Source: Cornus controversa
Taxonomy: Eukaryota > Streptophyta > Magnoliopsida > Cornales > Cornaceae
Assembly (NCBI GenBank): GCA_026545225.1
Contig: CM048852.1
Coordinates: 16,782,146-16,846,145 of the forward strand
Length of the DNA: 64,000 nt
Direction: 5' to 3'
Shown: in pieces, positions 11,090 through 23,484 of the stretch
How the letters are laid out: each line of letters starts with the position of its first letter
Position numbering within the stretch: position 1 is the stretch's first letter
Notes under the pieces: model-generated
Told to the model about the DNA's origin: nothing
The model's input: the letters and a program-made list of their open reading frames with translations, nothing else
Databases searched by the model: none
Program-made: the position numbers and the translations under genes

Positions 11090-13330
11090 ACGAAACAGGA
11101 CGCTTAAGGATATGGTAAGGAGTATGATTAGTCATTCTGCCTTACCAGAATCACTTTGGGGAGAAGCACTTAAGACTGCAGCATATATCCTTAATAGAGT
11201 TACAACAAAAGCCACTGCCAAAACCCCTTACAAAATTTGGACGGGCAAGAAGCCTAGTGTAAAGCATATTTAGGGATGTCTAACTGAGGCAAGGCCTTAT
11301 AGGCCTAATAAAAAGAAACTGGACTCAAGGACGATGAGTTTCTATTTTATTGGATACTCTGAATGATCCAGGGGGTATAAATTTTATAATCCCACGACTT
11401 ACTCGATTTTCGAGTCTGGAAATGCTCGATTTTATGAGGATGTCGAGCTTGTGGGGGGAGATACAATTACGGACTTTGTTTTTGAAGAGAAATATGTTGA
11501 TATTCCCACATGTGTTATTGGCATTGATCAGGATTCCATTCCTGACCTTGTTCAAGACATAACAAATCAAGACAATGTCAGAGAACCTCCCATTCAAGAA
11601 ATTGTTCTAGAAGAACAAGCTCTAGCACCTCAAGAACCTATGCCATTTAGGAGATTCACTAGAGAGAGAAGAAGTGCAATGCAAGATGACTACATTATAT
11701 TTCTCCAAGAACATGAGGTAGATATTGGAGTGATAGAAGATGATACTATCAACTTTTGTCAAGCTATGGAAAGTTCTAACTCTCAAAAGTGGATTGATGC
11801 TATGAATGAGGAGATTAAGTCCATGAAGGACAATGATGTGTGGGATCTTGTCCCATTGCCAGAAGGTGTGAAACCCGTTGGTTGCAAATGGATATTTAAG
11901 ATCAAGAGGGATTCAAAAGGTGATATGGAAAGATACAAGGAACGTCTTGTTGCAAAGGGCTTTGCACAAAAGATGGCATCGACTATAAAGAGACTTTCTG
12001 TCCGGTTTCTTTGAAAGACTCTTTGAGGATTATAATGGCATTAGTGGCGCATTTCAATCTTGAGTTACATCAGATGGATGTGAAGACATCGTGTCTCAAT
12101 GGTAACATTGATGAGCGGTCTACATGGTGCAACCAGAAAACTTTGTGTCGGGAGACCCAAATAATATAGTTTGCAAAATTAAGAAATCCATATATGGACT
12201 CAGACAAGCATCTCGACAATGGTATTTCAAGTTTCATCAAGTGATCATCTCATTCAGTTTTGAGATGAATTTGGTTGATAATTTTATATACCATAAGTAC
12301 TGTGGCAGCAAACATATTTTTCTGGTTTTATATGTCGATGACATCTTGCTTGCCAGGAATGATATAGGCTTATTGAACGAAACCAAGAGATTTTTAGCTA
12401 AGAATTTTGAGATGAAAGATCTTGGTGACGCCTCTTCTGTATTAAGCATTCAGATACACCGGGATCGCTCTTGGGGTATTCTTGGATTGTCACAAAAGAG
12501 CTATATCGAAAAGGTTCTCAAAAGATATGAGATGCAGGATTGCAAATTGGGTGATCCCCCTATGGCTAAGGGAGATAAGTTTATTTTCAATCAGTATCCT
12601 AAGAATGATTTTTGAGAAAAAAAAATGTAGAAGATTCCCTATGCCTCAGCAGTAGGGAGTCTAATGTATGCTCAGATTTGTATGCGTCTGGATATTGTGT
12701 ATGTTACTAGGATGTTGGGAGATATTTAAGTAATCCAGGAGTAGACCATTGAAAAGCAGCTAAACGGGTCTTGTAGTACTTACAGAGAACAAAAGACTAC
12801 ATGCTCACATATCGGAGGTTGGATCAACTTGAGATCATTGGGTATACTGACTGCGATTTTGCTGGATGCTAAGATAGTATGAAATCTATGTCGGGATATA
12901 TCTATCTGCTAGCTGAAGGGGGTGTATCCTGGAAGAGTGCTAAACAATCACTTTTAGCCTCTTCTACCATGGTAGCAGAGTTCATAGCACGTTAAGAGGT
13001 GTCTAATCACTGAATATGGTTATGGAATTTTGTCACGGGGCTGCGCATAGTAGTTGGTATTGAAAGACCACTCAAGTTATTTTGTGACAATAAGTTAGCA
13101 GTTCTGTATTCCAAAAACAACAGGAGCTCGTCAAAGTCGAAACATATAGACATTAAGTTCCTAGTTGTTAATGAAAGAGTTCAGAGTGGACAATTATCTA
13201 CAGGGCACATCGGAACAAACTCCACGGTTGCAGATCCGCTTACTAAGGAATTGCCACCCAAAGTGTTTCATGAGCACACTGCTCGTATGAGTGTCATGTC
13301 AATTGATGATTTTCAGTTTTAGTGGGAGTT
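11090..13330 (+). mobile_element. Ty1/copia element, 3' part of pol (fossil)
   Basis: Coding remnants in order are the C-terminal part of integrase ([20 protein letters not shown]), an acidic linker, reverse transcriptase and RNase H. The reverse transcriptase shows WIDAMNEEIKSM, GCKWIFKIKRD, KSIYGLRQASRQWY and the catalytic LYVDDILLA near 12330. RNase H shows the GYTDCDFAG-type start near 12845 and a typical SSKSKHIDIKF / DPLTKELPP ending near 13130-13260. The order integrase before reverse transcriptase identifies copia; the wording resembles TNT1-94/Tork-type elements. It is broken in several places. The 5' part is absent here because element A begins at the junction. Confidence 0.9.
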
Positions 13331-13755
13331 TGTAATTTTAGATGCTTTTATGATATAGACATTTTACAGTTATTTTAGTTTATGGATATTTGGAGGTCAT
13401 TTTCTGTAGAAATAAAGTTTTGGTTTATTTACACTCTGATTTTAGTATGGTTTGATCTCACTAAGGTTTAAGGGTGGACCAGTTGGAAATAGGCATGTTA
13501 GGATCACATTGCATGAAATTTTCATGTTACACATTCACATCCTGATCCCTGTCATTCAGTTGTATTGGCATACGTGACCATTGATAGGTTTAGTTACCAC
13601 AGTAGTAACGAAGGCCACTTTTATCCTATGTTAGTATGATTGATGGACCAGATTGGTTATAGATACATTTTTTGTAATGATAGCAAAGTTAAGCTCTTTT
13701 GGTTATTTTTGCAAAGCATAATTATAAGGTTGCAGATATAGCCCAAGTGGGAGAT
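13331..13755 (+). other. 3' untranslated region of the copia element with polypurine tract
   Basis: This is non-coding sequence between the end of RNase H and the LTR. The purine tract CCAAGTGGGAGA at 13743-13754 directly precedes the LTR. A second, weaker tract (AGTGGGAG) lies at 13321-13328. Confidence 0.65.
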
Positions 13756-14246
13756 TACTAGATCATTAATCCAACATTGAGCATATATGTGAATAATTAT
13801 GTGTTGCAGTTTGTCAAATAAATTTCAGCCTAATTAAAAATGATTTGTTAAGTTTTGGTAATTTGGGCTTTAATGTATCTGATAGGATGTGGGCGTTTAA
13901 TGTGTAGAGCCTAAAAGAATTTCTATTTTTATGATGGGCTGAAATAGAAATACGAAAAGATAACAGGGTTGTTACCTATATATGGTGGTTATGGTCCCCA
14001 TATTACACGAAGGGTTTATTCTTTCTGACATCCCATCGGCAAAGAGAAAAATATTGAGAGAAAAACTAAAGGGCTCTCTAAGGGAAACGTCTTGATCTGG
14101 AAGGCCAACCGCACGGCTCTAGAGAGCAATTGGTGGATATGGATTTAGGTACGCTTCCACTTATTTGTTGAATTATTCTTGGTGATCCGACATGAATGAT
14201 TCAATGAGTTTAAATGATGGTTTCACCAAAGAATTATTATCTAACA
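13756..14246 (+). repeat. 3' LTR of the copia element
   Basis: The block begins TACTAGAT, a diverged form of TGTTAGAT, and ends ATCTAACA, which is the matching inverted terminus. It follows a copia polypurine tract. The length is 491 bases. The 5' LTR is not in the window, so divergence cannot be judged. Confidence 0.75.
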
Positions 14247-16043
14247 TCATTATCTATGTCACATTTAGCAGTTGCCCTCTATTTTCCAATGATTTAATTA
14301 GCCTCAATCGAATAAGCATTGCAAGATAGTCTTAATAAAAATATGATCGAGCCAGAAATCTATTTAAAGGGAGGCATATTTGACATAATAATTAAAAATA
14401 ATAATTCAAGTAACATGACCACTAGGAGTGCAGGAAGACAATAATCTAAGAAATAGAAATGTAATAATGGTGCATCAATCAAGATTCAAATATTATGTCA
14501 TTATTCATACAAAATTACAGTAAAAAAAATTCAAAAATATAAAATACACACATTGGATGAGTTTATAAAATTATAGTAATAAAATTAAATAAAAAGAGAA
14601 AAAAAAAAGAATAAGAAGAGGAAAAGGGGGTCGAATTCAGATCGAATCGAGATTGATCTAGTCTAGATTCGATAATAGTTATATTTGATCTGATTCAATC
14701 CAATCCAATAACCCTATGGGTTATTTATGATTTAATTCATATCCAATTTGTAAGTAATCAAATATGCGATCAATACCCCAATCCGAAATATATATTTTTT
14801 AAACAATACTCTATTGTGGTAATATTTCAAAAAAAAAAATAATCTAAATATGTCACGTAATTAATATTCACAAATATTTAATGCGTCACATAATATTTAA
14901 CTAATATTCAACTCATCAATATTTTCTACTTAGTATAAATATCATTATCTTAAATAGCATCATGTATTAAAATAAAGCACATCAATTGTTTTAAGAGTGT
15001 TTGAAAATAAATAAGCATAATATGATATTTTTTAAGATCATGTGATAATTATATTAAAATACCAAAATCACATAAATTTTATTAACATATAATTAAATAT
15101 AAAAAAATAAAATAAATACGAGAAAACCTGGAATTAGATCCTGGCTAGTATTTGATATTATCTCCTTAGGACAATTGGTGCCCTAAATGGTGTTGTACAG
15201 ACCCACTGACTCTTGATCGTTTAGTGAACCAACTCGGTGTAGTAATTTTTTTTTAAAATAAAAAATAAAAAAATCAACCCACTTGACTCCTTGGGTTCAA
15301 CCGTGAATGCTAGGCTATTCTTCGATTGGCATAGTGTATGTGCGGAAGGAGAAGAAAACTTCAAACACAGAATGTTTTGGCTATTCAATAGAAAAAATAA
15401 ATTTAAAATTGAGGCAACCCTATTTATATACTTCCTTGTTCCTTTTCAGACGTTCTTGATTGGTATGGGACATGCGATTTGGGTTTAAACGTTAAGAGTC
15501 ATATTGTTTCAACGTTAAATGATAATTCATTTATTACTGGAAGTATTCGTTCATGTACGTATATGCGTGATTATTCGATAGTCGACGTGACTATTTAATT
15601 ACCAACCGAATATTTGTATTATATCAAAATGTTAACTCAATACATGATACTGTATTAATATTCTGTTCATTCATGTAATTTAACATTAGGAACATGATAT
15701 GCACACCTTCAATATTCATTCAAATGATCGAGAATATGAATTTTTATGTAAGTTTTGCAAAATTTGAAGATGGCCAGAGATGCAATTCAATAGTTTGACC
15801 ATGTGAAGGTTCTCAGTTTTGAGTCTCATCTGCATGCTTGTACTGTGCTTTTGAATTCATTGATCAAGGATTAGTTACAGATACATTAGTTGAGCATGGT
15901 GGATGGTTCTCTTACGAGTGCCCCGTGTTCGAGTCCCCGCAGCGGAAATTAAATTTTGAATGAAAATTCAAATTTAAAATGTTACTTTTATGGACTCGCC
16001 GTGATTTTAGACTGCTATTAGTAGTATGGTTTCGGCCCAGCTC
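14247..16043. other. AT-rich non-coding stretch, no gene seen
   Basis: No long frame with recognisable protein words exists here. The stretch is strongly A/T-rich with poly-A runs. One short segment at about 15888-15940 resembles a tRNA-derived SINE head, with a B-box-like GTTCGAGTCC. Otherwise it looks like old, decayed intergenic or transposon sequence. Confidence 0.5.
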
Positions 16044-16226
16044 ATTAGTCATTATCATGGAGGGTGGCCCACATGCTAGGCTTATATCAGGTAGTGTTGT
16101 GCTAATTAGTCATTATCATGGTGTGTGTCTCACATGCTAGGCTTATATCAGGTAGAGTTGTTCTAATAAGTCATTATCATGGTGTGTGTCTCACATGCTA
16201 GGCATATATCAGGTAGTGTTGTGCTA
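16044..16226 (+). repeat. Three tandem copies of a 61-base unit
   Basis: The unit starts ATTAGTCATTATCATGG and ends AGTGTTGTGCTA. Copies begin at 16044, 16105 and 16166 with an exact 61-base period and only a few differences, so the duplication is fairly recent. No coding role is apparent. Confidence 0.92.
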
Positions 16227-16265
16227 AACAATAAGATAATAAGAAACAAATCAAACTATTTATAA

Positions 16266-16625
16266 AATAAATGTCCTACTTTTTCATCAATCAATTTATC
16301 TTTCTAGTTCTAAAGTATATACATTAGTGTAATCAACAAACAAATAAAATTATTTATAAAAGAAAAATATCATAAGTATATAAAAGAAAAATATGTTCTT
16401 TAATTCAATTAACCATAATTACAAAATTTTAAAATTATATAGGAAATGATTATAATAAGTACATAGATTATTAAAAATATTTAAAAGCAGGACAATATAA
16501 ATAAATATTAATAAAAATATTTTAATACTTTATATTTATAGTTTTATTTGTTTGTTGATGGCACCAATGTAAATACTTTAGAACTAGAAGGGTATATTGA
16601 TTGATGAAAAAGTAGGACATTTATT
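16266..16625. mobile_element. MITE-like inverted-repeat element
   Basis: The first 80 or so bases, from AATAAATGTCCTAC to near 16350, are matched in reverse complement by about 16540-16625, which ends GTAGGACATTTATT. The arms agree over most positions with small gaps. The AT-rich middle has no coding potential. The structure fits a small non-autonomous DNA transposon with long terminal inverted repeats. No convincing target-site duplication was found, so the superfamily is open (Mutator-like or hAT are possible). Confidence 0.7.
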
Positions 16626-17785
16626 ACAGGAAAGCATTTAATTTTTGTAATTAATTTTCACCAATTAGTGGAGAAGCGACTGCCGCTAGCACGCCTCTTA
16701 CTATATATAATAAATTCCTTAAATCCTATTCTAGCAATATATTATATATTATAAGAAAATTAATATATATTTTAAAATGAACGAGTGCGTACATATGTTT
16801 AATTAGTTGAGATCAAAGTAAAATCTAAAACGGTGAAACCGAACCAGAGTTCTTGAAATTCCCATTTATAGTTGTTATATTTATGTACTATATTAAAAGT
16901 TTACTATCTAACTTGGGGACTACTATCATGAACTGAACCATGGGTTCAAGAAAAATTGAAGTTAGGCCGATAAATGGGTTGAATTTGGATCGGATCACGA
17001 CTGATCGACTACAAATTTGATATGAGTTAGATTTGATCCGATTCGATAACCCGAAGAATTATTTAAGAGTGAATCCATATATGATTTTTTAGTAATCAGA
17101 TATTCAATCCTATAATCCAATTCGAAATATATGTTTTTAAAAAAAATTAATGTCAAAAGAGATTAGAAAACAATGATTTGGATAAAAACAGAGAAGTCAA
17201 AAAAGAAATATAAAATATAAACAAAAAAAAGTAAAAGAAATAGGTATTTGACTTGTTGTTAAAGAAAATGAATTATAAAGAGAGACAAAATAGAGAAAGG
17301 GAAGAAGAAAAGGGAAAAAATGATAAAAGATATTTTAATAATACATAAATATTATATATTAAATAATTAGATAGTCTATTTATATTAATGAAACAATTTT
17401 TTGCGCAATTAGGTTCGACTCTAAGTTCCTACAAGACAAAGGCAGGGTGCCTACCGGAGAATCTCCGATGCTCAAGTTAGTATCAAACCGAGATAATTCA
17501 ATATTGTTAGAAATAAATAAAGATTGTGTATTGCATTGATATTGTAAACAATATATAAAGGCCTATTTAAATGTACATAATCTTGGACGCTAAGTAAACT
17601 TAGAAGACAAGAAATCCTATTCCTAGATGGTTTAAGTTAAGATGTAAGAAACCTTTGCAGGTTTGGAAAAAATATGTAATCTAACAACAAATATAATAGG
17701 AAATATATAATCTAACAGCCTCCCAAAAACTCAATGTGAGTTATATGAAGCCAACTTGAGTTTGGAGACAAAATTTTGAATGCGG
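16626..17785. other. AT-rich non-coding stretch, no gene seen
   Basis: No recognisable coding sequence. A segment near 17400-17480 (TCCGATGCTCAAGTTAGTA) resembles words seen in plant LTRs or TRIM-like repeats, but no boundaries could be set. Confidence 0.4.
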
Positions 17786-18136
17786 CTCGCGAAAACAATC
17801 TGGAGATGTTACCAGTTGTGGCTGCTAACACATGCAAAGAAGCTACAAAAGAACCGCTCGATAGACAAATGACTCATTGAAGTGACGAGAAGATCGAAAG
17901 CGACTCGTTGGAGTGAAAACTGATTTGAAAATAAGAAAATTAGCTCGTTGAATTCAGTGACTTTGACACACAGATGTTACAGCTCGTGAAAGCAATCTGG
18001 TGATGTTACCAACAGTGGCTACGAACACAAAAAAGGAAGGTGCAAAAGAGTGAACTCGTTGGAGCGACAGTAAGACCGAAAGTTACTCGTTGGAGTGAAA
18101 ACAAATTTAAAAATCCTAAAAGGGGCTCATTGAAAT
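17786..18136. repeat. Diverged tandem duplication, units about 160-190 bases
   Basis: Two copies, about 17786-17960 and 17981-18136, share ordered words: GCTCG.GAAA.CAATCTGG.GATGTTACCA, then ACTCGTTGGAGTGAAAAC, then GCTC.TTGAA. Chromovirus B is inserted exactly at the end of the second copy. No coding function is apparent. Confidence 0.65.
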
Positions 18137-18239
18137 TGTCACGCTCGATTTTCGACTCCCGAAAACCGAGGGTGATTAAGTCAAAACCCATGCTCAAAAT
18201 CACAATTACTCTTCTTGATATTATGCTTTGATACCAAGT
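18137..18239 (-). other. Relic PBS module at the LTR end of B
   Basis: The LTR terminus TGTCACG occurs at 18137 and again as TGTCATG at 18240. Between them, at 18225-18236, lies GCTTTGATACCA, the complement of a tRNA-iMet-type PBS. The same 103-104-base module is present at 41555-41658 in the other LTR, so it is part of the LTR itself. Confidence 0.75.
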
Positions 18240-18599
18240 TGTCATGTCCTGATTGTCGGGCCATGACTTATCACAGAAGCCTTTACATCCACAAATACAT
18301 CAACCCTTCACCCAACGTGTCCCAATGGTCAACAACACAAATTATTATTGAAAAAATTAGTGGAAGCATTTCTTACACGTCAAAAACCATTAATCTCAAT
18401 GAGTAAGCACTTCTACTCATCCGCATTCTTATAAATCACTCACTTCCAAGACTCAACACTTCATGTGTTTGGAATCTAAAGCAGAAACTTACACCATTAG
18501 GTAGAGAATCCAAAAATACTCAACTTAAAAAAAAATTCACGCCCAATTTCGATTTAAAATGAAGAAGTTATACCCGATTGAAGTTTCGGAGCATGCTAT

Positions 18600-18710
18600 G
18601 AATAGTGACTTCAATTCATTGAAGTGGCAACTTCAATCCATCGAAGTTTTGATGCATCGAAGTGCCAACTCTGATCCATCAAAGTTTTGATGCATCGAAC
18701 ATGTATCGAC
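18600..18710. repeat. Palindrome cluster of ATCGAAG/CTTCAAT words
   Basis: Short inverted words such as CTTCAATCCATCGAAG and GATGCATCGAAG are repeated about five times in 110 bases. The equivalent cluster in the other LTR is at about 42010-42110. On the element's own strand the cluster is followed by CACTATTCATAGCA, as in LTR C and LTR D. Confidence 0.7.
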
Positions 18711-20341
18711 CCAAGTATCGAAACCTACTGTCTAATGGTCAAAATTCCCAACTTATAGGCTCCAAAACTCCTCAAAAAAGCCTAAAATCATCAAATATTA
18801 TCCATAACATGAACAAATACTAAAAACATCGTTATGCATCATTCTAAGCCGGATTCAATTCCGAACAAAATCATACATCAATATGGGTCGTTCTCCATCA
18901 CCAACATATTCCAATTTATAATGAAAACGTTCATCAACGCCATTAACTTATCAACACAACCATTTTCACAATTTATGCATGTATAAATGAACATAAGGAG
19001 GAAGGATCATTATTCTAAAACATCTAGCATATTACCATGCTCATAATGTGCGTGTAGCATATAAAATCATAAATTCAACTACAACATGTTCTTGAATTAT
19101 AAGGATGACATATTGAGGTCTAAATTTCCATACACATAAATATGCACTAAGTCTACATCTCGGACGTGCCGAATAACAAAAATAACAAGTGAATGAGATC
19201 TAAGACTTTGAATCCAAATCATGGATGCTCACCATCCATCACTTCCTTGCCATGTCCTGAAAATGTTAATGTAGGGGGATGAACAAGTTCAATGGCTCAA
19301 TGTAATATGTTGTACAATCTATTCAAGTCTACATTTCATTTAATTGCGTAAAGGAAATACCAATGAACAATTAACCTACGTTTCATGCTTCCTAGCATTC
19401 TAGTCAAAGCTATACGTTCATTTTCAGGACATACTCATGAAATACATTTGACAACCAAAATTTCACAACATGTTTCATCGTACAGTCCATCATATCTATA
19501 ATATATGATATACCAAATTCATCCATAATTTCACTTACTTCACATAAGTCACGTTATTTCACATAGTTCAATACAAAACCACATTGTACTCGGAATTGAA
19601 CTCACACACACACCACACACCCAAGATATGTACTGAAGTCACACATCTTAATTCCCTTTGGCTATTTCGGGCTACTAACACGTCCAGTCACCACCCACTT
19701 GTGCAAGGTTGAGAACATTCACCCTAAAGAGGATGTTTTCTTCTTCTATTTTCTATGAGTCATTCGCGAGTATTCATTGTAAACAGAAAATATTTCACGT
19801 TTTTGCACATACACTCGTACATTAGATGCATTGCACTCAATACATGCCCTATGTTCATTCTAGCATGTTATTCAACAATTCACAATGTAACAAGTATACA
19901 TTCAATTCCCAAACTCAAGCTTTTTAATAAATTCACCTAAAATTCACATATGCAAACTATATATCAATTTGCACAATTAAGAAATTCATGCATTCAATAA
20001 CATCTATCAACCATTTTCAATTCAATAAGACATATCATCAATTCACGCCCACAATTAATGTACAAAATCCCATATAACTATATATAACATGAATACATCA
20101 ATTTTATGCTAAGAACATGAAATTAAACTTGAAATGTAAGACACAACACACCCCCTACTTGAATAGCTATAATTTCAAGCCATTCCTTACTTCACTCAAA
20201 ATTTAACTTTCTTAGAAATCGATTCTGTACCGATCAAACTCGAGCACTCATCACGTTAATCATTTCTTTCTTCTTTGGCGAACTCAAATTCCCACCCGGA
20301 GTCCATCTAAATTGATGAAGAATGGAAGAAGAAGAAGTTGC

Positions 20342-20349
<8 letters not shown>

Positions 20350-20399
<50 letters not shown>
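20350..20399. repeat. (AT)n microsatellite
   Basis: A perfect run of about 25 AT units inside the left LTR of B. The middle LTR has a much shorter TATA run at the corresponding place (43756-43773). Confidence 0.97.
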
Positions 20400-20401
<2 letters not shown>

Positions 20402-20840
20402 GTTGCTCATGGCTGAGGGCTGAAGAGAATAGAGTTGGGTGCTCTCCCTTGCTATTTATAGCAAAATGCCCTACACTTAATTACAAGTATGCCACAACCT
20501 TTTCACTAACTTTCTCGGGCTCGTTTTCGGAATTCGATAACTCCGATTGATACGAAATTGATTCCATTGTGCGACAAATATTTTATTTAAGTTATCCTTT
20601 GAATTTGAAGACATTTTAGGACTTTCAGATTTTTTGGGCCCACGGGGCCCGCATCCCTAGGTCAACCGGACCCAAAAAAGTCAACTTTTGTCAAACGCTC
20701 CAAAAATTTTCCTAAACCTTAAATATGTTCTCTAAACATGTATTTCACATTTAAAAAATATATATAATCATTTAAAACATTAATATGCCAATTAAATGAA
20801 AATACAAGAAAACCGACCAAAAATTATCACGGTTTTTACA

Positions 20841-22082
20841 ACCTACCCAACTTAAAAGTTTTCATCCCTAAAATCAGGATGTACCTGGAAAAAACAAGTC
20901 AGGATACTTAGAATGAACTTCCTACTCTCATTCCCACGTAGCCTCCTCAACATTGTGATGATGCCACAAAACCCTGACCAAGGGAATGGTCTTACCCCTC
21001 ATGACTTGCTCTCTAGCATCAAGAATCTATACCAATCTCTCCTCATAGGTGACATCCTCATTAACCTCAATGTCTATCTAACTTGGGACGTGTGATGGAT
21101 CAGGTTTGGTATTTCCTGAACATCAAAACATGGAATACATTGTGAACCTTTTACAACTATAGTGGCAAAGCTAATATGTAGGCCACCTCACCAACACACT
21201 CAAGGATCTCAAATGGTCCAATGTATCTTGCCAACAACTTGCCACTTTGCCCAAAGCACATTGATCCTTCTCGTGGTGAAACCTTAAGGAACACATGGTC
21301 TCCTACCTCAAAGGATAATGGTGTCCTTCTTCGATCGACATAGCTCTTTTGTCTACTCTAAGTTGTCAACAATCGTTACCTAGTCAACTTAATCTTTTTT
21401 ATAGTCTCGTGCACAATATCTAGACCTAAGGTTGCGGTCTTACCCACCTCAGTCCAACAAACTGGAGATCTGCAAGGTCTGCCATACAACACCTCAAATG
21501 GTGCCATCGCAATACTGGCCCGATAACTATTGTTATAAGCAAACTCCACAAGTGTAAGTGGTCCTCCCAACCACTCCTAAAATAAAGAATACAGGCACAA
21601 AACATATCCTCCAGTATGAATAGTACATTCTGACTGTTCATTAGTCTGAGGATGGAATGTTGTGCTAAAATGCAACTCGATGTCCAACACCGTCTGAAAT
21701 CCCTTCCAAAATCTTGAAGTAAACCGTGGATCCCTATCCGACACAATGGACACTGAAACCAATGTAATCTCACAATCTGCTCCACATATTACTTACTGAG
21801 CCTCCTCACATCATCATTCAACCTCACAGGCAAGAAGTGAGCTATTTTGGTCAATATATCCACAACAACCCAAACTGTATCATTGACCTTGTTTGATTTT
21901 GGGATATTGGTAACAAAATCCATTGTGATATGTTCCCATTTCCACTCTGCCACTGGTAATTATTGCAACAACCCAACAGACTTTTGGTGTTCTACCTTTA
22001 TTTGTTGACAAGTAAGGCATCTAGGTACAAACTGTGCTATATCCTTCTTCATACCCCACCAAAAAAATTGGCGTCTCACATT
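20841..22082 (-). pseudogene. B1 polypurine tract, chromodomain-side tail and integrase (fossil)
   Basis: The polypurine tract lies at 20841-20853. On the minus strand the integrase core words FAYNNSYRASI, APFEVLYGRPCRSP and HFSTTFHPQTNEQSE are clear at 21376-21785. The integrase C-terminal and chromodomain-like tail follow toward 20880, with VKVLW-type words as in copy B2. Integrase would insert the element's DNA copy, and a chromodomain would direct it to heterochromatin. It is a fossil with several breaks. Confidence 0.8.
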
Positions 22083-22087
22083 GTGGT

Positions 22088-23479
22088 TGATGTTGTTTTA
22101 AAATTGTTAACTAACTCGCAAGTGTACGAATCTATTAAAGTATAGTTCGGCAAGAACGAGGTCGAACCCAAGGGAATGCTTTGAGAAGAAAAACTAATAC
22201 AAATTCAAATTATTTTAAAACTAATCTAGTTTAAACACAAGTTGGTTGATTTGAGATAAATTAAACTAACATGCAAATAAAATAACACTATTAAAATCAA
22301 ATAGAGAAAATAACTAAGGTTTCGGATTCCACCACCATTAAATCCATGAAGCTTCTAATATTTATTTATTAATTCCCAAATTTGGAGTAACAATCAAGAA
22401 ATCAATCTATTGCTTACTCAAGATTTAACAATAAAGCACTATGAAAAATATATTAAAAAGGTAGATTTTCCTTCGCTTCACTTGTGTAAAATTCTAAGCA
22501 TCCTATGTATCCAATTTAATGAAAAACATAAGATCAAAGATTATCACTTTTAAGAAATACAAACCCAAGCTTAGATTAATTATAATACTTTCTAACTACC
22601 ACATATACATAATATAGATGGTGAAAGAATTATAAAATAATTAATCACAAGAAGCGAAAATCATAAGCAATTAAATCACACACATGAGAATCAATTAATG
22701 AACAAAAGAACTTCACTTCATTAATGGAGGTTTCCTCCTCAACCCTAGTTGAGGAGTTTAGTTACACATGGTAGAAGAATAAGATAACAAATAAATAAAA
22801 GACATAATAAGTAAATAAAACCTGGATTGTGTCTGTCTTCTCTGCCCTGGCCTCTACTTCTTTTCTCTCTCAAAACAGCCTCCAATTCACCTCTTTATAC
22901 CCCAAGAGAATACATAAAGTTCTAATCCAATTAGGAGATAAAGTCCTAATCCAATTAGGAGAAAATTAGGGTTTTCCCGCAGCCCAAAATAGGTATATTT
23001 TTCTGCTGACATTCGGCCCAAGTTTTGACCCAGTAGAAGTCCGATTCAAGAAATTTACGTGAAATACAAAAGTGTCCAGCATCGAATTTCGTTCAACCCA
23101 CGCAAGGATTTAGTCAAATTGATGCTCGGAAATAAGACTTTAGGTCGACTTTCCAAAACGGGATTAAAACTGGATTAAGTGTAGAATTGGGCTTCAGGCC
23201 CGTAATCTTCTTAAGCAGTTATAATTCTCTTGAACTTCTTTCTTGGGCTGATTTGAGTTGAAATATGGAGTTGAATGGACCCATTAGATGTAGGCTTCAT
23301 ATAACCTTCTTGGATATCATCTTTAAAAGCCCAAAATCATAGTTTTATCCGAAATAATCATTAAGGCCCTGAAAAAGACAGAAAACACAAAAACAGAGTA
23401 AAATCACATATAAACTATCACTAAGAGAATAAAATATGCAAATTAAGAGGCTAGAATGCGTAACATTCAACGCCGATCA
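22088..23479 (-). mobile_element. Solo Athila LTR inserted in B1
   Basis: On the plus strand the block starts TGATGTTG and ends CGCCGATCA, and it is flanked by GTGGT on both sides (22083-22087 and 23480-23484). Its right half matches the element A LTR closely; the left half is more diverged. There is no internal sequence, so it is a solo LTR, inserted within the integrase region of B1. Confidence 0.93.
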
Positions 23480-23484
23480 GTGGT

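Larger units (their letters stand above)
18137..20840 (-). repeat. Left LTR of chromovirus B
   Basis: On the plus strand it starts TGTCACGC and ends GGTTTTTACA and is followed by the polypurine tract (ACCTACCCAACTT). It contains a relic PBS at 18225-18236 inside the LTR end, a palindrome cluster (18600-18710), splice-like sites on the minus strand (donor 20158, acceptor 19257) and an (AT)n microsatellite (20350-20399). The length is 2.70 kb. Confidence 0.88.

Noticed and set aside
17400-17720. A TRIM or other small LTR element
   Set aside because: Some words resemble plant LTR sequence, but no paired ends, PBS or target duplication could be found.
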